This document shows positions 1-8,295 of a stretch of DNA of 64,000 bases, in pieces. Numbering within the stretch: the first letter of the stretch is position 1; each line of letters begins with the position of its first letter. The position numbers and the translations under genes were made by a program. The notes below the pieces were generated by a model. That model had not been told where the DNA came from and did no database searches. It saw only the letters and a program-made list of their open reading frames with translations. Origin of the DNA: Lysobacteraceae bacterium (GTDB lineage: Bacteria > Pseudomonadota > Gammaproteobacteria > Xanthomonadales > Xanthomonadaceae); NCBI GenBank assembly GCA_004297225.1, contig SCUI01000011.1, forward strand, positions 1-64,000, read 5' to 3'.

Positions 1-2886
1 ATGGCGAAGTCCGGCAGGTACTTCACCATGCACGATCCCGCGGTGACCGCGCGCATGACCGTCGGCGACTTGCTGGTCCACCACAGCGGCCTGCCCGAAG
101 GCGGCGGCGACCTGATGCTGTGGCCCGAGCCGAACCTGTTCACCCGCGACGACATCATCCGCGGCCTCCGCCATATCAAGCCGGCGTACGAATTCCGGGC
201 CGGCTATGCCTACGACAACCTGTTGTACGTGGTCGCCGGCGAAGTCGCGGCTGCGGCAGGCGGCGCCAGCTACGAGCAACTGGTGCGCCGCGAGTTGTTC
301 GAGCCGCTCGGACTCGATGGTTGCCGGGTCGGCGAATTCGACCTCGCCGAAGCCGGCAGCGTGGCGCAGCCGCACTGGTACGACGGCACGCGCACGCTGC
401 CGATGCGGACCGATCCTGCGACCGTGCCGGCGATCACGTCGGCCGCGGCCGGAGGCATCCGCTGCAGCCTGGAGGACATGCTCGCCTGGGCACGGAACTG
501 GCTGGCGCCGACGCCGGCGCAACTGCAGTGGCTGGGTCCGGAGCAGCGCGCGGAGCTGTGGAAGGCGCGCACGCCGATGCCGATCTCCGCGTTCCGCCGC
601 AAGTGGGACGACACCACGCACTACGACTATGCCTACGGGTTCCGGCTGGCCGACATCGATGGCGTGGAGACCGTCTCGCACACCGGCACGCTCGGCGGCA
701 TGTACTCGATGATGATGTTGCTGCCCGATCGCAAGTCGGGCTTCGTGTTCATGATCAACGGTCCCGGCGGCAGGGCGCGCACGGTGCTGGGGGCCAGTCT
801 GGTCAAGCTGTTCACGCAGCCGGACTCCGAGGTGGGTTTCGATTACTACGCCGATGCGTTCGAACAGCCGGCTGACGCGCCGTCGCATGCGCCGGCCCCG
901 GCCTTGCCCGACCCCGCGGCGCGGACGCCGGTCGGCGCGGACGAGATGCGGCAGTGGCTGGGAACCTGGCGCGATCCCTGGTTCGGCGAGGTCCGCATCT
1001 GCCCGGTCGGCGACGGCGTCGAATGGCGCTCGGCCAAGTCGCCGAGGATGCACGGCATGGTGTCGCGCCTGCAGGGCCGGCATTTCCTGCACTGGGACGA
1101 TCCCGCGGTGGACCTGGATGCCTGGCTCGATTTCTCCGTCGAAGACGGCGTGCCGCGCCTGCGCATGGCCAAGCTCGATCCGGATGGCGACTTCAGCTCC
1201 GACTACGAAGACCTGGCATTCACCCGCACCGGCGATTGCGGCCCCGCGCTGTCCCCGGCCCGGAGCATGGCCGAAGCGGGCCTGGTGGACATCCGTGCGC
1301 TGGTGCCCGACATCGACCAGGACATGAAGTACTTCGGAACCGACAATTTCGTCGGCGCCCGCGTCGACGGCTACGAAGCGCCGCGCTGCCTGCTGCGCCA
1401 CGAGGCCGCGGCTGCGCTGGCGCGGGTGGAGCACGCGTTGCGCGGGGAGGGCTACCGGCTGCGCCTGCACGATTGTTATCGGCCCGCGCGCGCGGTGGCC
1501 CATTTCGTGCGTTGGGCGGCCGACTTGTCCGACCAGCGCACCAAGGCCGCGCATTATCCGGAACTGGACAAGACGCAACTGCTGGGCGACTACATCGCGC
1601 CGGTCTCCGGCCATAGCCGCGCCGCCACCGTGGACCTCACCCTGCTGCGCTGCACCGGCGCCGGCGCCACGCAATGCGCGCCGCTGGACATGGGCACGAC
1701 CTACGATTGGTTCGGCACCCGTGCCAACACCGATTCGCCGCTGGCCACCGCCGCACAGCACGAGAACCGCCAGCGCCTGCTGGCGGCGATGGCAAGGGAA
1801 GGATTCGCCAACTACCCGATGGAATGGTGGCACTTCACCCTCAAGCCGGAGCCGACCCCGAACGTGATCTACGACGTGCCCATCACCAACGACGATCACA
1901 ACGCGGCCGATGCCATCGACGCCCTGATGCAGCGCTACCAGGGCGATGGCCCGGGTGCCTCGCTGCTGGTGCTGCGCAACGGCGAGCCGCTGGTGCGCCG
2001 CGGCTACGGCCGCTCGGACCTGGAGCAGGGCACGGAAGCCGGACCCGCCACCAATTACCGCCTGGCTTCGGTCAGCAAGCAGTTCACCGCCGCCGCGATC
2101 CTGCTGCTGGCCGAGGACGGCAGGCTCTCGCTCGACGATCCGGTCCGTCGCTGGCTGCCGTCGCTTCCCGCGGTGGCCGACCCGATCACGCTGCGCCACC
2201 TGCTCACCCATACCTCGGGCCTGGTCGACTACGAGGACTTGATGGGCGAGGACTGGCAGGGCCAGATCCGCGACGCCGGCGTGCTCGAGCTGCTGGAACG
2301 CGAGGACCGGCTGTATTTCCCGCCGGGCAGCGCCTACCGCTACAGCAATGGCGCGTATGCGCTGCTGGCGCTCATCGTCGAGCAGGCTTCGGGCCTGGAT
2401 TATCCGGCGTTCCTGCAGCAACGCATCTTCGAACCGCTCGGCATGCATGACACGCTCGCCTTCGTCGAAGGCGGCCCGCCCGTCCCGCATCGTGCCGACG
2501 GCTACAGCGAAGGCGAGGGCGGTTGGACACGCACCGACCAGAGCACCACCAGCGCGGTGCTCGGCGATGGCGGCATCTATTCCTCGATCGACGACCTCGC
2601 CCGCTGGGACGCCGCGCTCTACGACGATCGCCTGTTGTCGGATGCCTCCCGCGCGCAGGCCTTCAGCCCGCAGGTCGAGGTCAGCGGCGAGCCCTACGAG
2701 GCCGCCTACGGTTTCGGCTGGCGGATCACCGGCGACACCCTCTGGCACTCCGGCGAGACCATCGGCTTCCGCAACGTGATCGTCCGCTGGCCGCGGGAGC
2801 ACCTGACCGTGGTGCTGCTGAGCAACCGCAACGACCCTGCGCCCTACCAGGATGCCCTGAAGATCGGCGCCTTGTTCCTGCCTTGA
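1..2886 (+). CDS. Composite beta-lactamase / VanX-like dipeptidase / beta-lactamase protein (5' partial)
   Basis: The gene runs in from the left edge; the ATG at base 1 is probably not its start. Three modules are visible in 961 residues. Residues 1-280 are the C-terminal two thirds of a serine beta-lactamase/PBP4-type domain: a SGLP segment, Y71-D-N73 and H227-T-G229 are present but the SxxK serine is not, and it should lie about 60 residues upstream of the window. Residues 315-415 look like the beta-barrel that often follows such domains. Residues 430-625 resemble D-Ala-D-Ala dipeptidases of the VanX/DdpX family, with zinc ligand candidates S536-x-H538...D545 and E608-W-W-H611. Residues 635-961 are a second, complete beta-lactamase domain: S690-V-S-K693, Y781-S-N783, H916-S-G918. 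By family, all modules act on D-Ala-containing peptides or esters in the envelope. Localisation cannot be judged without the N-terminus. The substrate is unknown. Confidence 0.8.
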   Translation: MAKSGRYFTMHDPAVTARMTVGDLLVHHSGLPEGGGDLMLWPEPNLFTRDDIIRGLRHIKPAYEFRAGYAYDNLLYVVAGEVAAAAGGASYEQLVRRELFEPLGLDGCRVGEFDLAEAGSVAQPHWYDGTRTLPMRTDPATVPAITSAAAGGIRCSLEDMLAWARNWLAPTPAQLQWLGPEQRAELWKARTPMPISAFRRKWDDTTHYDYAYGFRLADIDGVETVSHTGTLGGMYSMMMLLPDRKSGFVFMINGPGGRARTVLGASLVKLFTQPDSEVGFDYYADAFEQPADAPSHAPAPALPDPAARTPVGADEMRQWLGTWRDPWFGEVRICPVGDGVEWRSAKSPRMHGMVSRLQGRHFLHWDDPAVDLDAWLDFSVEDGVPRLRMAKLDPDGDFSSDYEDLAFTRTGDCGPALSPARSMAEAGLVDIRALVPDIDQDMKYFGTDNFVGARVDGYEAPRCLLRHEAAAALARVEHALRGEGYRLRLHDCYRPARAVAHFVRWAADLSDQRTKAAHYPELDKTQLLGDYIAPVSGHSRAATVDLTLLRCTGAGATQCAPLDMGTTYDWFGTRANTDSPLATAAQHENRQRLLAAMAREGFANYPMEWWHFTLKPEPTPNVIYDVPITNDDHNAADAIDALMQRYQGDGPGASLLVLRNGEPLVRRGYGRSDLEQGTEAGPATNYRLASVSKQFTAAAILLLAEDGRLSLDDPVRRWLPSLPAVADPITLRHLLTHTSGLVDYEDLMGEDWQGQIRDAGVLELLEREDRLYFPPGSAYRYSNGAYALLALIVEQASGLDYPAFLQQRIFEPLGMHDTLAFVEGGPPVPHRADGYSEGEGGWTRTDQSTTSAVLGDGGIYSSIDDLARWDAALYDDRLLSDASRAQAFSPQVEVSGEPYEAAYGFGWRITGDTLWHSGETIGFRNVIVRWPREHLTVVLLSNRNDPAPYQDALKIGALFLP

Positions 2887-2911
2887 CGCCCGGGGAAGGT
2901 AAGATTCCCCC

Positions 2912-3850
2912 ATGGCCTCCAGCGGCGATTCCACCCGCGCGATCTTCTTCGCGCTAGGCGCCAACTTCGCGATCGCGATCGCCAAGGGCGTGGCGGCGTA
3001 CTTCACCCGTTCCAGCGCGATGCTGGCCGAGACCGTGCACTCGCTGGCGGATTGCGGCAACCAGCTGCTGCTGTTGCTGGGGATGAAGCAGGCGCAGCGG
3101 CCGCCGTCGCCCGAATACCCGCTGGGCCACGGCAAGGCGACCTATTTCTGGTCGTTCCTGGTCGCGGTGATGCTGTTCAGCGTCGGCGGCATGTTCTCGT
3201 TGTACGAAGGCATCCACAAGCTGCAGGCACCCGAGCCGCTGCGGCAGTGGTGGTGGGCTGCCGGCGTGCTGGTGTTCGGCATCGTCGCCGAGTCCATCTC
3301 GATGCGCGCCTGCCTGCAGGAAGTGGACAAGTCGCGCGGCGACCGCACGCTCTGGCAGTGGTTCCGGCAGAGCCGGCAGAGCGAGCTGGTGGTGATCTTC
3401 GGCGAGGACCTGGCCGCGCTGCTGGGCCTGTGCTTCGCGCTGGTCGCGGTGATGATGACGGTGGTGACCGGCAACCCGATGTGGGACGCGGCGGGCACCA
3501 TCGCGATCGGCGTGCTGCTGGTGGTCGTCGCGGTGCTGGTCGCGATCGAGGTCAAGGCGATGCTGATCGGCCAGAGCATCGACCCACTGCGCCAGAAACA
3601 GATCCGCGACTACCTGGAAGCCCGCTCCGAGATCGCCCACGTGATCAGCCTGATCACGCTGCAACTGGGCAGCCAGGCGCTGGTGTCGGTGCAGGCGCGC
3701 ATGAACGAGGACTCCGACGTCGACGCCATGCTGCGCCAGATCACCAGCATCGAACGCGGCCTGAAGGCCGAATTCCCCGAAGTCCGCTGGAGCTTCTTCG
3801 AACCCGAGTTCCGCCGCGTCCCCACCGCCGAAGAGCAACAGCGTCTTTGA
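2912..3850 (+). CDS. Cation diffusion facilitator family transporter
   Basis: This is a 312-residue inner-membrane protein with about six hydrophobic segments and a soluble C-terminal domain, typical of CDF proteins that export divalent metals in exchange for protons. The first metal-site motif is H43-x-x-x-D47 (ETVHSLADCGNQ), followed by YPLGHGKATYFWS. The second site reads GEDLAALLG rather than HxxxD, as in the ZnT9-like branch, so the transported metal cannot be assigned as zinc with certainty. The ATG follows a purine-rich GGGGAAGG stretch about 10 bases upstream. It starts 25 bases after the preceding gene and converges on rlmJ, with a palindromic repeat between the two. Confidence 0.85.
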   Translation: MASSGDSTRAIFFALGANFAIAIAKGVAAYFTRSSAMLAETVHSLADCGNQLLLLLGMKQAQRPPSPEYPLGHGKATYFWSFLVAVMLFSVGGMFSLYEGIHKLQAPEPLRQWWWAAGVLVFGIVAESISMRACLQEVDKSRGDRTLWQWFRQSRQSELVVIFGEDLAALLGLCFALVAVMMTVVTGNPMWDAAGTIAIGVLLVVVAVLVAIEVKAMLIGQSIDPLRQKQIRDYLEARSEIAHVISLITLQLGSQALVSVQARMNEDSDVDAMLRQITSIERGLKAEFPEVRWSFFEPEFRRVPTAEEQQRL

Positions 3851-3942
3851 CTCGGATAAACGCGGATCACCACCGATCAACGCGGGCAAGGCTTTTCCAT
3901 ATCGTTTTGCCTGATCCGCTTTGATCCGCGTCGATCCGCGTC
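3849..3942. repeat. Imperfect palindromic intergenic repeat, copy 1
   Basis: This roughly 94-base imperfect inverted repeat is built from ACGCGGATCA-like half units on the left and TGATCCGCGT-like half units on the right. It fills the gap between the convergent CDF and rlmJ genes and probably folds as a long hairpin in either direction. A related element lies at 50074-50174. Its left end overlaps the stop codon of the CDF gene. Confidence 0.75.
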
Positions 3943-3951
3943 AAAAGTTTT

Positions 3952-4812
3952 TCATGCGGGTGGCTTCAACCAGTCCAGGCGCGGCGCGGGGGCGCCGGGT
4001 TCGGCGAGCAGGGTGGCGAGCTGGGCGAGGGCGGGGGCGAGGGTGCGTTCGAACTGGTAGGGCGCGTTGAGGATCAACAAGCCGCTGCCGTTCATCCGCA
4101 GCGGCGAGTCGTCGGCACGCACCAGCAGCTCGATCCGCAGCGCGGATTTCGCCTCCAGCGTCGCCGCGCGCCGGTAGAACGGCTGCAACTGGCGGCGCTG
4201 CTTGATCGGGTACCACAACGCGTAGCAGGCCTGCGGCCACCGTTCCAGCCCGGTCCGCAGCGCATCGCGCGCGGTCTCGAATTCGCCCAGCTGCGCCTCG
4301 TACGGCGGATCCACCAGCACCAGTCCCCGCGAGAAGCGCTGGCCGTCGACGGTTGGCGGCAGCAACGCGGCAATCGCTGCGTAGCCGTCGCGCTGGTGCA
4401 CGGCGACCCGCGGCTCGTCGCGCAGGTTCGCCTTAAGCGCGGCCGCTTCGTCCGGCTGCAGTTCGCAGCAGGCGATCCGGTCCTGCGCCCGCAGCGCGTG
4501 CGCCAGCAGCCATGGCGAACCCGGATAGGCCAGCGCGCCATGCGCCTGGCGGCAGGCCGTGACGGCGACCAGGTAGCGTTCGACCAGCGGCTCCAGGCCT
4601 TGGTGCGACAGCAGCCGTTCGACGCCGCCCGCGGCCTCGCCTGTGCGCCGGGCCGCCTCGGCGTCCAGCGCGTAAAGGCCGCGGCCGGCGTGCGTGTCCA
4701 GCGCGAACACCGGCGCCGGCTTGCGGACCAGGGCCTCGCACAGGCCCAGCAGCGCCACGTGCTTGAGGACGTCGCCGTGGTTGCCGGCGTGGAAGGCGTG
4801 GCGGTAATTCAT
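3952..4812 (-). CDS. rlmJ: 23S rRNA (adenine-2030-N6)-methyltransferase RlmJ
   Basis: RlmJ uses S-adenosylmethionine to methylate A2030 of 23S rRNA. The 286-residue length matches the family (about 280). Visible features are the family N-terminus MNYRHAFHAGNHGDVLKH, an SAM-binding segment ALDTHAGRGLY near residue 40, and the N6-adenine methyltransferase catalytic motif DPPYE near residue 168. It is a single gene, divergent from the M28 peptidase with about 95 bases between the starts, and convergent with the CDF transporter. No clear Shine-Dalgarno precedes the ATG. The assignment is firm because motif and length agree along the whole protein. Confidence 0.95.
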   Translation of the reverse strand: MNYRHAFHAGNHGDVLKHVALLGLCEALVRKPAPVFALDTHAGRGLYALDAEAARRTGEAAGGVERLLSHQGLEPLVERYLVAVTACRQAHGALAYPGSPWLLAHALRAQDRIACCELQPDEAAALKANLRDEPRVAVHQRDGYAAIAALLPPTVDGQRFSRGLVLVDPPYEAQLGEFETARDALRTGLERWPQACYALWYPIKQRRQLQPFYRRAATLEAKSALRIELLVRADDSPLRMNGSGLLILNAPYQFERTLAPALAQLATLLAEPGAPAPRLDWLKPPA

Positions 4813-4906
4813 GACGGAAGTCTACGGGACCATGACCGAATGCATGGGCGCAGGGCGCGTCGGCGTGCCTACACTCGGGGTTTCGGGGCAGTCCCGGGGG
4901 ACTCGG

Positions 4907-6502
4907 ATGAAGCGTTTTCTGTTGACGGCGTGCGTGGCATTGGCGGCGGGCACGGTGTGTGCGCAGCCGGTCGAACCGGTGGACCTGGACATGGTCAGCC
5001 GCATCCGGCAGGAAGCCTTCCACCACTCGCAGGTGATGCCCCTGCTGGGCGAGCTGACCGAGGACATCGGTCCGCGCCTGACCAATTCGCCGGCGATGGG
5101 CCGGGCCAACGCCTGGGCCCGCGGCAAGTTCGAGGGCTGGGGCCTGGCCAACGTGCACGACCAGGCGTTCGCCGATTTCGGCCGCGGCTGGGAATTCGGC
5201 GAGGCCGGCGTGGAGATGCTCGCCCCGCGCCAGCTGCCGCTGTACGCGCTGCCCAAGGCGTGGACGCCGGGCACCAACGGCCCGGTCGAGGGCGAGGCGA
5301 TCGCGGTGAAGATCGACAAGCTCGCCGACCTGGACAAGTACAAGGGCCAGTTGCGCGGCAAGGTCGTGTTCCTGGACGAACTGCGCGAGTACAAGCCGGG
5401 CGACGAAGCCGACTTCAAGCGCCACGACGGCACCACGCTGGAGGACCTGCAGGCCTTCACCGTGCCCAGGGACCGCAGCAGCGATCCGGCAAAGCGGGCG
5501 AAGGAATACCTGGAGCGCCAGGAACTCACCCGCGCGCGCAACCAGTTCATGGTCGACGAGGGTGCACTGGCGACGGTCTCGATCAGCAGCCGCGACAACG
5601 GCATCGTCCGCACCGGCGCCGGCGGCTCGCGCAAGGCCGGCGAGCCGGTCGGCGTGCCAGAGTTCGCGATGATCGCCGAGCACTACAACCAGGTGATGCG
5701 CGCGCTGGACGACAAGGAAACGGTGCGCCTGCGCCTGCATGCGGATTCGCGCTTCACCACCGCCGACGACCGCGACGGCTACAACACCATCGCCGAGATC
5801 CCGGGACGCGGCCCGCTCAAGGACGAAGTAGTGATGCTGGGGGCGCACATGGATTCCTGGCACGTGGGCACCGGCGCCAACGACAACGGCGCCGGCGTCG
5901 CGGTGATGATGGAGGCCATGCGCATCCTCAAGGCGGTCGGCGCGCAGCCGCGCCGCACGATCCGCGTGGCGCTGTGGAGCGGCGAGGAGCAGGGCCTGAT
6001 CGGTTCCAGCGACTACGTCGAGCGCCATTTCGCCGCATGGCCGGTCCCGGCGGATCCGGAGATGGCGAAGCTGCCGGCGTTCTTCCGTGCCGGCCAGGGC
6101 GAGCTGCAGCGCAAGGCCGGCTACGACAAGCTGAGCGCGTACTTCAACCTCGACAACGGTTCGGGGAAGATCCGCGGCGTCTACGCGCAGGAGAACCTGG
6201 CCGCGATGCCGATCTTCGAGGCCTGGATCAAGCCGTTCGCCGACGTCGGCGCGACCACGGTCACCAGCCGCAACACCGGCAGCACCGACCACATTCCGTT
6301 CGATCGCGTCGGCCTGCCCGGCTTCCAGTTCGTGCAGGACGGGCTGGACTACTTCAGCAACGTCCACCACACCAACCTGGACACCTACGACCACGCCCAG
6401 GCCGAGGACCTGAAGCAGGCCGCGGCGATCGTCGCCAGCGTGGTCTACCACGCGGCAATGCGCGACGCGAAGCTGCCGCGCAAGCCGCTGGCGAAGGACT
6501 GA
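4907..6502 (+). CDS. Secreted M28-family metallopeptidase (carboxypeptidase Q-like)
   Basis: This is a 531-residue exported zinc aminopeptidase/carboxypeptidase. The start at 4907 is chosen because it gives a good signal peptide (MKRFLLTACVALAAGTVCAQ) and follows a GGGGG stretch, whereas an upstream in-frame ATG would add 32 non-signal residues. A protease-associated insertion probably occupies the middle part. M28 zinc ligands are visible: AHMDSW near residues 312-317, GANDNGAG just after it, SGEEQGL near 358, STDHIPFD near 465, and HHTNLDTYD near 487. The product probably acts in the periplasm or outside the cell on peptides. It is a single gene on the plus strand, converging on the PAP2 gene. 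Confidence 0.88.
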   Translation: MKRFLLTACVALAAGTVCAQPVEPVDLDMVSRIRQEAFHHSQVMPLLGELTEDIGPRLTNSPAMGRANAWARGKFEGWGLANVHDQAFADFGRGWEFGEAGVEMLAPRQLPLYALPKAWTPGTNGPVEGEAIAVKIDKLADLDKYKGQLRGKVVFLDELREYKPGDEADFKRHDGTTLEDLQAFTVPRDRSSDPAKRAKEYLERQELTRARNQFMVDEGALATVSISSRDNGIVRTGAGGSRKAGEPVGVPEFAMIAEHYNQVMRALDDKETVRLRLHADSRFTTADDRDGYNTIAEIPGRGPLKDEVVMLGAHMDSWHVGTGANDNGAGVAVMMEAMRILKAVGAQPRRTIRVALWSGEEQGLIGSSDYVERHFAAWPVPADPEMAKLPAFFRAGQGELQRKAGYDKLSAYFNLDNGSGKIRGVYAQENLAAMPIFEAWIKPFADVGATTVTSRNTGSTDHIPFDRVGLPGFQFVQDGLDYFSNVHHTNLDTYDHAQAEDLKQAAAIVASVVYHAAMRDAKLPRKPLAKD

Positions 6503-6506
6503 GGCC

Positions 6507-7058
6507 TCAGGCGAACAGCGAGGCGCCAGGTACCAGCCAGAGCGACACGGCGGCCAGCAGACCGCCGATGGCGATGGCCGCCAGCACGTCGCTGGGGTAG
6601 TGCAGGCCCAGCACCACGCGCGACGCGGCGACCGCGAGCGCGAACGGTGCCAGCAGCCACGCCAGCACCGGGTAGTGCGCCACCGCCACCACGCTGAAGG
6701 CGGTGGCGTGCAACGTATGCCCGGACGGGAAGCTGAACTCGTCCAGTGGCGCCACCCACGCCCGGATCCGGCGGTCGCCGGCGAATGGCCGTGGCCGGCG
6801 GGTCCAGCGCTTGAGGTGGCGGTAGGCCAGCAGCGCGACCGCGCCGGTGGCGGCCAGGTGCAGGGATGCCCGCAGGCCCTCGATGCCGTCCACGGCAACC
6901 AGCGCGAGCATCAGCGCATACCAGAAGGCGCCGTCGCCGAGCCGGCTGACCGCGCCGAACAGCGCACGCGTCGTTTCGCGCTCGCACCAGGTATTGGCGC
7001 GCAGGCACCAGGCCGCCTCTCCCGCGAGCAACCAGTCACGCGATCGCGATCGTGCCAT
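6507..7058 (-). CDS. PAP2 superfamily membrane phosphatase
   Basis: This 183-residue protein has several membrane segments and the three motifs of type 2 phosphatidic acid phosphatases: K83-RWTRR-P (KRWTRRPRP), PSGH at 111-114 and SRVVLGLHYPSD with R147, H153 and D157. By family it removes phosphate from a lipid phosphate such as phosphatidate, lysophosphatidate or undecaprenyl diphosphate. It overlaps the end of the upstream glycosyltransferase gene by 23 bases, so the two are translated from one message. The pairing with a SqdX/MgtA-like glycosyltransferase suggests that it may supply diacylglycerol, but an undecaprenyl-diphosphatase role is equally compatible with the sequence. Confidence 0.88.
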   Translation of the reverse strand: MARSRSRDWLLAGEAAWCLRANTWCERETTRALFGAVSRLGDGAFWYALMLALVAVDGIEGLRASLHLAATGAVALLAYRHLKRWTRRPRPFAGDRRIRAWVAPLDEFSFPSGHTLHATAFSVVAVAHYPVLAWLLAPFALAVAASRVVLGLHYPSDVLAAIAIGGLLAAVSLWLVPGASLFA

Positions 7059-8184
7059 GCGTCCTCCGTTGCTCGTGCAGTTGCGCGAGGATTGCGTCGA
7101 AGTCCGCGGCCACCCGCGCGGGCTGCAGCCCGGCGACCGCTCCCGGCGCCGACCGGGCCATCGCCGCGCGCATCAACGGCTCGCTGCCGATGCGGGCGCA
7201 GGCGCGGATGAATCCGGCCTCGTCGCCGGTCGCGACCGAGGCGCCATCGATGCCATGGCGCAGGTGCTCGCGCGCGGCGCCGTAACCGAAGGCCACGGTC
7301 GGCACGCCGCTTGCCAGCGCCTCGAGGGTGACGTTGCCGAAGGTCTCGCTGGTGCTGGGGAACACGAACAGGTCGGCGCTTGCGAAATGCCGCGCCAGCG
7401 CCTCGCCGCGTTGCACGCCGCAGAAGTGGAAATCCGGGTTTTCCAGCGCCAGCCGTTCACGCTCCGGCCCGTCGCCCACCAGCACGAAGCGGGCGTCGGG
7501 TTGCAGCTGCTCCAACGCGCGGAAGCTGCGCACCGCCAGCCGCAGGTTCTTCTCCGCGGCGATGCGGCCGACGTGGATCACGGCCACGCCGCGTTCGCCG
7601 ACTCCCCAGGCCTCGCGCAGCGCGGGGTCGCGATGGCGCGGCGAGAAGGCGGTGGTGTCCACCGCGCGCGCAAGCTGGCGCACGTTGCCGAAGCCATGGG
7701 CCGCCAGGTCGTCGCGCAGTTCCCGGGTCGGCACCAGGGTCGCGTCGGCGCGGTTGTGGAAGCGGCGCATGCCGCGCAACACCAGCGGCTCGAGCAAGCC
7801 CACGCCGTAATCGCGCATGTAACGATCGAAGCGGGTGTGGAAGCCGGTCGCCGTGGCGATGCCCAGCCGTCGTGCGGCGCGCAGGGCCGACCAGCCGAGC
7901 GGACCCTCGGTGGCGATGTAGATCGCATCCGGCCTGGCCCGCCGCCACAGCGCCTGCAGCCGCCGGCCTGCCGGCAGTCCGAAGCGCAAGCCGGGGTAAC
8001 GCGGCAATGGCATGCCGGGGACCAGCGTTTCGTCCGCCGCGGCAACCTCCCCGGCGAAGCGACGCGGCCGGACGATCGACAGTGCATGTCCGCGCGCGCG
8101 CAAGCCGTCCGCCAGGGCCTGCACGGTCAACGCAACCCCGTTGACCTCGGGCGGCCAGGTCTCGGTAACGATCGCGTAATGCAT
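7036..8184 (-). CDS. Glycosyltransferase family 4 (SqdX/MgtA-like)
   Basis: This is a 382-residue GT-B fold retaining glycosyltransferase. The N-terminus MHYAIVTETWPPEVNGVA and the following GLRARGH...VRP pattern match the lineage of sulfoquinovosyl-, glucuronosyl- and mannosyl-diacylglycerol synthases (SqdX, Agt, MgtA). The sugar-nucleotide region is seen as HVGRIAAEKNL near residue 205, VGDGPERERL, and FVFPSTSETFGNVTLEALASG, which carries the ExFGxxxLE catalytic pattern. No signal peptide is present, as expected for a cytoplasmic membrane-surface enzyme. It is the first gene of a pair with the PAP2 phosphatase and lies directly downstream of ppx, in the same direction as phoB-phoR-ppk1-ppx. 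Its acceptor is not shown by sequence; a diacylglycerol acceptor is an inference. Confidence 0.85.
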   Translation of the reverse strand: MHYAIVTETWPPEVNGVALTVQALADGLRARGHALSIVRPRRFAGEVAAADETLVPGMPLPRYPGLRFGLPAGRRLQALWRRARPDAIYIATEGPLGWSALRAARRLGIATATGFHTRFDRYMRDYGVGLLEPLVLRGMRRFHNRADATLVPTRELRDDLAAHGFGNVRQLARAVDTTAFSPRHRDPALREAWGVGERGVAVIHVGRIAAEKNLRLAVRSFRALEQLQPDARFVLVGDGPERERLALENPDFHFCGVQRGEALARHFASADLFVFPSTSETFGNVTLEALASGVPTVAFGYGAAREHLRHGIDGASVATGDEAGFIRACARIGSEPLMRAAMARSAPGAVAGLQPARVAADFDAILAQLHEQRRTHGTIAIA

Positions 8185-8250
8185 CGACTCGGTCCTGCGC
8201 TGCGATGCGCGCAGCTTCGACCGGGGCGATGAAGGCGGGATTGCAGGGCC

Positions 8251-8268
8251 ATGACGCGCCGGTGACAG
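8251..8268 (-). promoter_or_regulatory. Candidate degenerate Pho box upstream of the GT4-PAP2 pair
   Basis: Read on the minus strand the 18 bases are CTGTCAC-CGGC-GCGTCAT, two 7-base units at the 4-base spacing of the PhoB consensus (CTGTCAT-N4-CTGTCAT); the units match at 6 and 5 of 7 positions. A third CTGCAAT follows at the same spacing. No good -10 is seen 10 bases downstream, and the site overlaps a 6-bp inverted repeat, so it could instead be a simple hairpin after ppx. Confidence 0.4.
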
Positions 8269-8295
8269 GCGCGCCCCTGGTTCAGGACGCGCGGG

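Noticed and set aside
1-3. ATG at base 1 as the true start of the fusion gene
   Set aside because: The first beta-lactamase domain lacks its SxxK serine and there is no signal peptide, so the gene must begin upstream of the window.
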